Shown: in pieces, positions 11,978 to 21,819 of the stretch
Position numbering within the stretch: position 1 is the stretch's first letter
Layout: every line of letters starts with the position of its first letter
Assembly (NCBI GenBank): GCA_025618425.1
Contig: CM046850.1
Span: forward strand, 25,863,205 to 25,927,204
DNA from: Heliocidaris tuberculata
Lineage: Eukaryota > Echinodermata > Echinoidea > Camarodonta > Echinometridae
DNA length: 64,000 nucleotides
Reading direction: 5' to 3'
Notes under the pieces: model-generated
What the model was told of the DNA's origin: nothing
Seen by the model: the letters and a program-made list of their open reading frames with translations, nothing else
Database searches by the model: none
Made by a program: the position numbers and the translations under genes

Positions 11978-12053
11978 TAATTTATTTTTTTATTTTTCAT
12001 TTTATTTATTTATTAATTTATTTATTTATTAATTAATTAATTTATTATTTTTT

Positions 12054-12108
<55 letters not shown>

Positions 12109-12290
12109 TTCATGCATGTTCATAATTCATAATACAGATACAGCAGATACAAAATAGAGTACACAGAGCCAGAGCATACATAATGAACACACAAAGGGGC
12201 TCTAACATAAGCTCATAAAGCTTATAAAGCAAAACAGAGGTTTCCTGACAAAACAATAAAAATAACTAATCATACTAAATGACAAGAAAT
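11978..12290 (-). mobile_element. LINE 3' end fragment with (TTTA)n tail
   Basis: A (TTTA)n tract occupies about 11978-12111. Next to it is about 180 bp of non-repetitive sequence. Read on the minus strand this is a 3' UTR ending in GCATGAATAAATAAATAAA, the usual appearance of a LINE tail. No reverse transcriptase is left. Confidence 0.5.
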
Positions 12291-12938
12291 GGAAATTCAA
12301 AAATTTGAAAATAGTAAGTATATTCAATTGGCCAAGTGTCTAGATCTACAGTGATTTTGGCATTGCCTAACCCTATGCGTGCAAGTCAATTGGTGGTCCA
12401 AAAACTCTTGGCAAGTGGTATTTTATTGAACAACTTTGACTTCTGCTATCTACCTACCCAGCGTCAGAAGCTTGCCAAAATATCTATAAATAACCTTGTA
12501 TGTCTGTGCGACTGCCAAATGATAGGTGTTGGACATGTTGGAAAAGGATACACTACAGTCATGGGCAATGGGCATCACTTGCCAAGACAACAGCTAAAAG
12601 ACAACTCCTAATCATTGCGCACTCATGTACCTACCAGGTTATCTGGGATAAGGATTAAGTTGGATATGAAATTGGGCATCAGGCCTCACAGTCATAAAGT
12701 TACAAAAATACATGTATGATTAAAATTTGTGAAAAAAGACATTTTAATATTCAAGCAGAGCCTGATCGGTTAAGAGTAAGCATTGGGGTGAAAATTTAAT
12801 TTTCAGATTTTTATGATGAAATCACTTTCAGGTTTTTCACTAATATCTAAAGTTACTAAAATTCACGTTTGTTTAATTGAAAAGGTCGGGAAAGTCATTG
12901 GATTGGCCCATTTTTCAACAGGGGTGATGAACACTAAT

Positions 12939-13326
12939 GTCACGGACGGACATTTTCTAGAGAGATTGATTTGGTCCTAGTTTAACACTCTCTAAACTTT
13001 CTTGGGATTTGTTAGCAAATAATTATAGATCAAACACCATTCCATTGAAAACCAAAAAATATTTGAAAATATTTGTACAGAAATGGTTGTGCCGCATGGT
13101 CATTCACATCTTGATACAAATTTGTCCGTCCGTGACAGAAAAAATTTGTAAAAGTTTTTTTTTCCATTGGTGGGGCAAAAATGAAAACAAAAACCATGCT
13201 GAGCTATCTCACTAGCTAGAGACCTATACCATGTATGAATAAAATCTTGATCAATTAAATATACATATACTAAAAACGAATTTGAAAATTGTCACGGACG
13301 GACACTAATTTTGTCACGGACGGACA
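12939..13326. repeat. Left cluster of GTCACGGACGGACA motifs
   Basis: Exact copies at 12939-12952, 13291-13304 and 13313-13326 on the plus strand, and one inverted copy at 13123-13136. Confidence 0.9.
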
Positions 13327-13428
13327 CTGCAATATACTGAAATGGTAAATGCTGTGAGATTTCAAATTCAATGAATTGTTTTATTGTTTATTGGTTCATG
13401 GAACATATTTCATCCAAAATATCACGTA

Positions 13429-13623
13429 CAGTGAAACCTGTCTATAAAGACCACTCAAGACAGACAAGAAAAGCTGTCTTTACAAGCAGGTGGTCTTTAC
13501 GTACATGTACAGGTTCCTTTAATACATGATTTAATGAGAAACAGTTTTAAAGGAAACAAAAATTGTGGTCTATATAGACAGGTAGTCTTTCTATACAGGT
13601 GGTCACTAAAGCAGGTTGGACTG
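13429..13623. mobile_element. 195-bp TA-flanked MITE
   Basis: Ends CAGTGAAACCTG and, inverted, CAGTCCAACCTG, flanked by TA on both sides. Internal arms repeat the GTCTATA and GACCAC words. Ends of this type with TA duplications are typical of mariner-like MITEs. Nested inside transposon 2, so it is the younger insertion. Confidence 0.8.
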
Positions 13624-14963
13624 TATATGGTACTGTGATCCCCTATATCAATGCAAAAATTACCCCCCACCCCACCCCAATTTTTTTCTTTTTCAAGCTA
13701 ATAAATGTCATAAAAACCTAATGATTTTGCTATGGCTCTAATGGGAGCCAGCCTGCATTGTCAGTCTGCAAAAGACATCCATTACAGGTGTTTACAGAAG
13801 ATGAATACTTATTTCCTTACTTATTTATTAATATCATTACTGCTATTATTGTATATTTTTGGTCATCAGCAATGTGTAAAAGTTTTAGATTCAACATTAA
13901 TACTGAAGCTTGATCAATATTCAAATTGAATTACAAGTTGTCTTTGAAAATTATAAACATTGGAGTTCAGATGTGTATTAGACCGTAAGAGCCATGTTTG
14001 GACTCTATTTTGTAAGAATGTTTTGAATTAGTTGTAACATTTGAGACAGATAGCAATTCTTTGTAGTTCAGGATCACACACAGTTAACAATTTTTTTAAA
14101 ATGATGTAATCACATAACATAAGAAGAAACCTTTTTAGACAATATATAATTTCAAATGCTCATAATTGAATTGGTTGCATCAACCCTGGAACAGTTTTTT
14201 TATGGGGAAGGGGGTCAGAAAGTTATAATATATGACTTACACTAGTCGTGTTGGGCAATCCCTCAACTAACATGACATAATTAGGCTCTATATGGGCTTT
14301 ACACACTCAGCTGTTGCCATTAGGGCCTTTGTCCAGGAAGCTAACATTGTTTTTAAAGTGATAGAGACATTACTGAAAAAGTAAACTATGGTATGAGAAA
14401 GATTTAGACAATGATTTGCATTTCACGATTTGGTTTTCACCCTCTTAGAGAGAACTTTTGAAAAATATGAGATGTTATAAAGAGTACTGGTATGTGATGT
14501 TGTAAGCGAAATGAGAAATTTTACTTCCTATATTGATAATGACCAATCACACATAATCCTATTTCTACATTACCTCTATGTTTGAAACAAAATATATGAC
14601 TTTGAGCTGTAAAGTAAATTAAAATACTAAATACTGATGTTTGATTTCAGTCCACCTACATGACTGTAATGTAAAGGGTTATATTTTGAAAGCTTACATC
14701 ACATTCTTCTCAACATGTTCATTTTGGTCTGTAGCATATATTGTACATGTACAGTTGTACACTACATGAGTATGCACTTGTACATTGTGTATGTACACTA
14801 CAATACAGGCATCCACTTTTGACATAGATTCCACTTAAGAACTAAGTTTTTCAAGCTAAGTTTTGCTTAATAGTGGAATAAAATCAATTTTAAACAAAAA
14901 GTAGAAAGCACGAAGCACGTATGCACGATTTTAGATAGGAAAACATGCAGTTTTTAAAGTGAA

Positions 14964-15385
14964 TGTCCGTCCGTGACGCTCAAAATGTCCGTCCGTGACG
15001 CCCAAATGTCCGTCCGTGACAAAAAGTTTTCGGACCTCTAGCAAAAGTTACAGCTTGCTTTAAAATTCTATGTATGTGACAGGGAAGTCAATTTACTTGA
15101 CTAACATTTGCAGTTAAAAAAATTTGTCAGTGACAGCTTGTTTAGATAGAAAAGACAAAAGATTACCGATAAGTCAAGAAACCCATTTCTATCTTGTCCG
15201 TCCGTGACATTGAATATTTAATGGATTCTATTTTTAGTAGGTAACCATGGCAACCAAATTTTATCATCATTTAGCACCTTCAGTGGTACCCTTCACAATG
15301 AAACATAAAACAGCTCAACACATCTCATAACTAATTTTTTACAGGCCTTCAAACTTTCAAAATTTGTCAAATGTCCGTCCGTGAC
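14964..15385. repeat. Right cluster of GTCACGGACGGACA motifs, inverted
   Basis: Five exact complements at 14964-14977, 14986-14999, 15007-15020, 15195-15208 and 15372-15385. The last abuts the terminal repeat, as in transposon 1. Confidence 0.9.
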
Positions 15386-15529
15386 TAACCGATCAGGCTC
15401 AGCAACATGCAAAAATTATACTAACAAGTATGACAAGATGAAGATTTTTACCTTTGTGTATTCCAAAATATGAGCAAACATCACATTTTCAGTGCAATCG
15501 CAAATTCTATTAGCTCAAGCCATAGGTAG

Positions 15530-15712
15530 AGGTGTCATAGTGGAGTGGTTTTTTTAACAATTGACTTGAAATGTGAAGATCATAGGTTCAATCGCCGGGC
15601 ACAGCACTTACATGTATGTCCTTGAGCAAGGCATTTTATCTACATACATTGCTCTTTCATCGTATATATTAATTAAATAAATGGTGTTAGGCAAATTAAT
15701 ACCAACGTGTGT
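15530..15712 (+). mobile_element. tRNA-derived SINE
   Basis: The head resembles Pol III boxes: GAGGTG...GTGGAGTGGTT for box A and GGTTCAATCGCC for box B. The body CTTGAGCAAGGCATTTTATC and tail ATTAAATAAATGGTGTTAGG also occur at 26521-26660, giving a two-member family. It ends in (GT)n. Confidence 0.7.
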
Positions 15713-17088
15713 GTGTGTGTATTTCTGTAAAGAAAAAAAAAATTAAACTCATGCATATCTCAAGCCACTCGTAGGCCCTTGCCACTCACATGTATGCGAG
15801 GTTATTCTAGATAACCCTGGGCCACTGCCTATGTGGGACTGTGTCAAACATTCACTGTTGCAGTAGTAAAAAACAGACAACAAAATTGCTCTAAGCAAGA
15901 TTTAATTTTCTTAAGTTTGCTAGATTACCTGATTCAGGGACTCTTCAACTCTTGCTACAATACACAATAGTACAAATTTGAGGTTTCAGAGTTGAAAGTG
16001 AAATTTTAAATAATTATTTTCCCCTCAGTCATGTACATACATGTATGAATGATCTAGAATGGACCATGGATTGCTAATACACACAAAACCTATCGAAACC
16101 TATTCAGTCGTAAAAGCTATTGTGGAGTACAAGCTTATTCTCAGATAAGCTTGTATAGTCATGGATTGTATTATCGAACAGCACTGTATTAACCGAACGC
16201 ATACAGTTAAGCGCCTAAAATGGCTTTCTTACGCGTGGGACTACATGTATGTTCTCCACAATATTGAAACAAAGAACACGGTAGAAGATCATAAAATGAG
16301 GCAAAAAACATAGATCTAAGTAATATCTTAGGAAATGCTCCCTGGTCACCCCCAGTCGTCACCCCGTTGGCCCCAAATCGGGGTAGGTAGTGTGTCTTTT
16401 ACCCATAGGGGGCAGACGTTCGGTAACACAATACCCTTTTCAAGGGACCAAAACGCTGCGTCTTTGGGAAGGGGTTTGCTCGGAAAGGAATATCGTATTA
16501 GATCTAGACTCTACGTTGTCTTTTTCAAATTCTAGCAATTTCTTTTTCTGTAGGACTTTAAGCATTCATTATGTAAGTTTGACAGATATTCATTTGATAT
16601 TTTATTTGCTATGGTTGATTTTCTGAAAAGTGTTCGGTAATAGGATCCGCCTCCATACATGTATAAGATAATAAGTGATCTCAAGCTGTTTTATGTTTTT
16701 CAACTGTTTTGCAGACATGATCCACTCACACTTATGCAAGGTTATTGGAGATAACCTTGCACTCTGTACCTTCATACCGTCACTCATAGCGACTTTACTG
16801 ATACTTCATGTGTAGACTCTAGGCAGTCATACACCTCAATACTTTCAAAACACTACTGCACAAAAGTCACCAACATTCATTCAAAATCTGCATTTAATTT
16901 ACAAAAACTGACACCAACATATCCATGAAATACAATAAATTCAACTCACCGATGTTGGAAAAGATAATTCCAAAAATGAAATCCGTAATTCACTGTCACT
17001 TTTGGCGAAACGGGGTATCGCAAGTCATTGGGTACATATCCTGATCGCCACGAGCGCTGACATCGCCCCCCAAAAAATTTGGTCCCTA

Positions 17089-17127
17089 TTGCGCACACGT
17101 GAAAGTTCTGATTTTCCGTGTGCGCAA
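17089..17127. other. GC-rich perfect dyad
   Basis: TTGCGCACACG and its complement CGTGTGCGCAA are separated by 17 bp. The left arm runs into an E-box CACGTG. It lies in the only CpG-rich patch of this part of the window. It could be a promoter element or simply part of foldback B. Confidence 0.35.
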
Positions 17128-17477
17128 TCGTAGAGATCGATGTGTGCGTGCGATACCGAGTTTCTTTGTGGACAAACTTTTATTGGCCGAGTTTAGTCTA
17201 AAACATCAGCGGCATGAAAACAACATGCGATCGCGAAAAAAATTGGCAGGGATTTCTTAGGTTTTGGAAATGTTTTTGACTTTGGATTTTGCTGGAAAAT
17301 CAGAAGTTCTTCCTAACGGCCATTTAAGGTAGGAGTGAGATTTTAAAGCGCTGAATTTGAAAGGAAGTATTTGAAATATTTATCTTACTTTTCCCCCCAT
17401 ACCTTAAGTACATGCAATAGAAAATGACTGGTATTTTTGCATTCGTCCTGCGTAGTGGTCAATATGACCACTATAGT

Positions 17478-17787
17478 ATTACGTGGTGTGCATACCTTGA
17501 GCAATTGCCTCCCATAGGCAAGTGTGTGATATCTTGCCCATATGTGTGCAGGAGAGGAGCAAGATCACCGATCAAAAACAGCCTGAAATTTTCACATGAT
17601 CAAGATGATAAAGATCCCATCGAAGGATCTGGCATGAAATTAGATATTCTATCATTCTAAAATGTAGAAGGAAGTATTTTCTAAAAATTTTGCCGATTAT
17701 ATTGGTGTTTTTAACTCTTCAACTTAGAGGTCGTGACAGGCCAAAATTGACACAGCCCCATATAGTGATGGTCCCATGAGTGCACAT
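17478..17787 (-). repeat. Long inverted repeat A, right arm
   Basis: Reverse-complement partner of 11643-11935. It lies within foldback B, so A and B interlock rather than nest. Confidence 0.75.
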
Positions 17788-18792
17788 GATCATGTAGACT
17801 GAAAAATCAGTTTATTTCGTTCAGGAATATGCTCCGCTGAGACTACGTCTGGCTTCACGGAATTCCTCTCCTACATAGACCAAAGTCTGCCCTAAGCACT
17901 CCCGTTGGGGTCTTGCATTATGTGCTTACCTATGGCTGGGACCTGGCTGGGACTTGCGTATGCACACGCGCACGCCCGTTCACTATAGTACGTATATTCC
18001 GTTTGCCCGACGGATTCACTTGCGATAACTCCGTTGACAACATGGAAAAAAAAAACGGTAAAATTTCTGTAACTTGTGGATTATTTCAAAAATCAGGTGA
18101 GCTCACTATATTTAGTATACATTGCTTTTACTATATGGTAGAGGATCCTATTTCCGAATACTTTTCAGAAAATCAACGATAGCAAATAAAACATCAAACG
18201 AATATCTGTCAAACTAACATAATGAATGCTTAAAGTCCTGCAGAAAAAGAAGTTGGTGGAATTTGAAAAAGACAACGTATATTTAATACTCCGAGCGAAC
18301 CCCTTCCCCACGACGCGGCGTTTTGGTCCATTGAAAAAGGTATTGTATTTCCAAACATGTGAAACCTATGGAGAAAAAGACGCAACCTATCCCGATTTCA
18401 GGCCAACGGGATGAAGACTGGGGGTGACGAGAGAGAGCAGGTTTAAGATATTACTTATGTTTTTTGCCTCATTTTATGATCTTCTGCCCTGTATTCTGTG
18501 TGTCAAATAGTGTGGAGAACATATGCGTAGTCCCACACGTATGAAACCCATTTTATGCGCTTAACTGTACACGTTCAGTAATACCATGCTGTTCGGAAAT
18601 ACAATCCTTGACTATATAAGTTGATTTTTGACGATATAGTCTACAATGATGTAAGTCGTAAACGTGTGGGGTGAGGCACCTCATCTGTACATCCATAGGG
18701 ACAGTGATTAAAAGGCAATCCAACCTTGGTAATGTGATGATTTGTTTGAAAGCAGAACAAGTGAATGAGTAAATTACGCAATGCGTAATAAA

Positions 18793-19667
18793 TGTCCCCG
18801 CCGGAAGTGCAGATCTGTGGAAATTAACTAGCCTGAACCTTAAAACTTCAGTGAAAAACTTTAGTGAATAAAATACATGTAATAATGTTACTGCATGCAA
18901 AAGAAGAGAATACCAACAATGCATGTATACAACTGAAATATAAAACATGAAAACATTATGAACCTTCAGCCATTTTGAATAAATTTGCATAAATTTGCAT
19001 AATTAATGAATTTCAAAATTCTGTGTAGAAGTTTGGAAGCCCCCACCCAGCCCTATCAGATAAAACAATCGGAATCAAAATCCGATGTGAAATAGAGGAG
19101 AAGTAGCATTTTTCGTCAATTTTGAATAAATTTGCATAATTAATGAATTTCAAAATTCTGTGTAGAAGTTTGGAAGCCCCCACCCAGCCCTATCAGATAA
19201 AACAATCGGAATCAAAATCCGATGTGAAATAGAGGAGAAGTAGCATTTTTCGTCAATTTTGAATAAATTTGCATAAATTTGCATAATTAATGAATTTCAA
19301 AATTCTGTGCAGAAGTTTGGAAGCCCCCATCCAGCCCTATCAGATAAAACAATCGGAATCAAAATCCGATGTGAAATAGAGAAGTAGCATTTTTCGTCGA
19401 TTTTGAATAAATTTGCATAAATTTGCATAATTAATGAATTTCAAAATTCTGTGTAGAAGTTTGGAAGCCCCCACCCAGCCCTATCAGATAAAACAATCAG
19501 AATCAAAATCGGCCAAGAAATGACGGAGAAGTAGCATTTTCTAACATTTGAGCACACACGGACAGACGGACAGACGGACGGACGGACAGACACACACACA
19601 CACACACACGCACACACGAACGGAGCCCGTTTCATAGTCCCCTCGCGAACTTCGTTCGGCGGGGACA
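18793..19667. mobile_element. Inner element with TGTCCCCGCCG ends and internal minisatellite
   Basis: TGTCCCCGCCG at 18793 and its complement ending at 19667 form 11-bp inverted ends. Between them are a four-copy tandem array and a hypervariable (GGAC/GACA)n and (CA)n stretch at about 19556-19612. No transposase. Target duplication not clear. Inserted into the TTAA element above. Confidence 0.6.
18971..19545. repeat. Tandem array, four units of about 140-148 bp
   Basis: Each unit contains TTTGCATAATTAATGAATTT, GAAGCCCCCACCCAGCCCTA (one base changed in unit 3) and GAGAAGTAGCATTTT. The GCATAAATTT decamer is duplicated in some units only. High identity points to recent amplification. Confidence 0.9.
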
Positions 19668-21117
19668 AAAATAGGAAAAACTGGATGGTGAAAATTTGAA
19701 AGAAATCGGACAAGGAATAAGAAAGTTATGGATGTTTGAAAAATGAGATCACTACATCTATGCGAATCTCAAATTGGCAATTTGGTGATTCAATTGTGAC
19801 ATGTTTGTGGACAACTCTCCCATTTGTCGTACACAAAAAAATGTCATTAATTTGCAGTTTTCTTTGAGGCACTTTTACCCTCGGGGCAGTACTCAAAATA
19901 TATTGGAGATAGCATATTGTTATAGGTCCTCATGAAAGAAAGAGATCCTACTGAGTAGACTCTAATACATTTTGAAAAAAGTGACATTTTAGTCATTTTG
20001 TGTGTTGGAGTGAATGGGGGAGTTGTCCACAGCTACATCACAGTGACATTACCTATTCGGTTAATTTGAAATTCCCATATGTATAGAGTCTAGTGATTAC
20101 AACTTTCAAAAATTCATAACTTTCTTATTGCTTGTCCGATTTCGTTCAAACTTTCACTAAGCTGCTTCTCTGATTTTTCCTCTTTCTTTCAAAGCAACTT
20201 GCTATTAAATTAAGGTTTGATTGCCCTTTAATCACTGTCCCTATGGACATACAGATGATCTCAAAAGTCAAAAAATGTTATAAAACTCCAAACAGAGGGA
20301 TTTTTCTGTCTAATTATTAGACAGAAAAATATTAGGATCTATTTTGTATTGTCTATTGTGATCATCATCATCAGATCATGATGGTTTGTCATGTTTGTTT
20401 TGATGTTTGATGGTTTATTTTAAAATAAAATAAAATGTGATCTGCAAGTTTCTGACGTTAGGCAGGCATATTGCAGAAATTACAATCATTTAAAAAACAC
20501 CTTACAAAACAGTCATATATTGGAAAAACAGTCGCGAGTCAAAATTCAAATATGGCCGTGATTTCAATGTTGACTTACAAAATTGTCAACGTATGGGACC
20601 GAATTAAAGAAACCCAGCACCGTCTACAGATAAATTTACCATATTTCGGGAATATAACTGAACCGACCTCCTAGCGTTAACACAGTCAAACAACCTCACA
20701 CCCTAATTTATGAAAAATATTAATATACCAGCTCTTAAGGTAAAATGAATGGCACATGAACTTACCTTGTCTAGAAACAAGATTAAAGATCAAAAGACGC
20801 GCCTGTTATCGATAGCAGAACAATCAAGGTACCGATAGTAGTGGGCAGCTGGAGAAGGTGAATAATGGGATGATTTTTTTTTTTTCTCTCTTTCTTGATT
20901 ATTTATTTATCTATTAATTCTATTCTTTTATTTCATTTTTCTAAAACTGCGCATAGAACTATGAGTGACTGAAAGTTTTTTTGTCGTATGAATGCGGGGT
21001 GACGTATAATCAGGCCCTGGTGATCTTTAGCTCTAGCAGTTGGAAAATATTATTGAGGGCGTGATTTATTCATAAGAGCAGAATAGTTTGTTTGTTTGTT
21101 TGTTTTGTTTTGTTTTG

Positions 21118-21148
<31 letters not shown>

Positions 21149-21819
21149 CTTATGTGCTACAGGATAGTTCAGTTGTTTGTCTGTTGTTATTATTATTATT
21201 ATTATTTTATTTTTTATTTTTTTAGATAAGTTTTAAAAATTTAATAGTTGGAGGTAAGATAGTTGAAGTTAAGATACTTCATTAATGTGGATACATTCTT
21301 CCTACATATCATTTATAGAAAGTATCTACATGTAGGTGTGCATTTATATGTACAGGTGTATAAAGGGTTTGTTTGTATTTTCCCCCGTGAAAAATATTAA
21401 TTTTACTGCATCTTTCTGTGGAAAATAATGGTTTTGAGGTGCGGTGAGCGGGGCGGGTACTTTATGCCAAATACCTTCAGTGATGTTGCTCTGTGTAACA
21501 GGGGATGGGCGCATCGCCTGTCTGCCTTGTTGCTGTTGCTAGGATGTGCTGTGGATGTTGTGGGTGTTGTGGATGTTGTGGGTGTTGTGGATGTTGTGGA
21601 TGTGGTGGGTATTGTGGATGTTATGGATGTAGATAAGTGTGCTTTTCCAGTGGGGGTAGCCTTTCACTTTATTTGCCTTTCTATGGGGTTTCGAAGCTTT
21701 TTTAATGTATTGTGCAATCATCAATGTATCAGGAATTACTTGAGGAGGTTGTATCTCCTTAATTTTGTAAACAATTGTAGATTGATGCTTGCATGTAGTT
21801 TTAGGTTTTTATCTGCATT

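Larger units (their letters stand above)
12758..15400. mobile_element. DNA transposon 2, AGCA target duplication, subterminal repeats
   Basis: Perfect 15-bp terminal inverted repeats: GAGCCTGATCGGTTA at 12758-12772 and its complement at 15386-15400. They are flanked by AGCA on both sides (12754-12757, 15401-15404). Nine copies of GTCACGGACGGACA or its complement lie inside, four in the left 0.6 kb and five in the right 0.45 kb. At 2643 bp it nearly equals transposon 1 and shares its plan, but no transposase remains. A smaller TA-flanked element (13429-13623) has inserted into it. Very probably a non-autonomous relative of transposon 1. Confidence 0.87.
16140..18612. mobile_element. Large foldback structure B, arms of about 0.5 kb
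   Basis: 16140-16650 pairs with 18120-18612 in reverse. Landmarks are GGATTGTATT, ACAGTTAAGCGC, TCATAAAATGAGGCAAAAAACAT, CGTTTTGGTCC and TTGACAGATATTC. The 1.5 kb between the arms includes the right arm of inverted repeat A and a CpG-rich stretch at about 17040-17230. No reading frame of interest. Foldback transposon or segmental inverted duplication; the outer edges are uncertain. Confidence 0.65.
18681..20258. mobile_element. Composite: TTAA foldback element in a palindrome, itself interrupted
   Basis: The host element runs from TTAA 18708 to TTAA 20231 and matches the uninterrupted copy at 63373-63964. It is interrupted after GAAAGCAGAA by about 0.9 kb of other DNA. Outside the two TTAA words, 27 bp on the left (from TCATCTGTA) and its near complement on the right form a second inverted pair. 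Confidence 0.75.

Noticed and set aside
12939..15385. Cluster of host transcription-factor sites or an enhancer
   Set aside because: The copies stay inside an element with exact inverted ends and a target duplication, so transposase-binding repeats explain them better.
16950..17060. Possible non-coding first exon and CpG promoter of CEP63 (minus strand, donor GTGAGT at 16949-16944)
   Set aside because: The donor is good, but the segment lies inside foldback structure B and the matching acceptor before the CEP63 start is weak. Without transcript evidence it is not supportable.
18553..18990. 145-codon minus-strand frame
   Set aside because: It spans the end of foldback B and the start of the composite element; no recognisable content.
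18971..19545. CRISPR-like array
   Set aside because: Units are contiguous 140-148 bp tandem repeats without unique spacers, in eukaryotic DNA.
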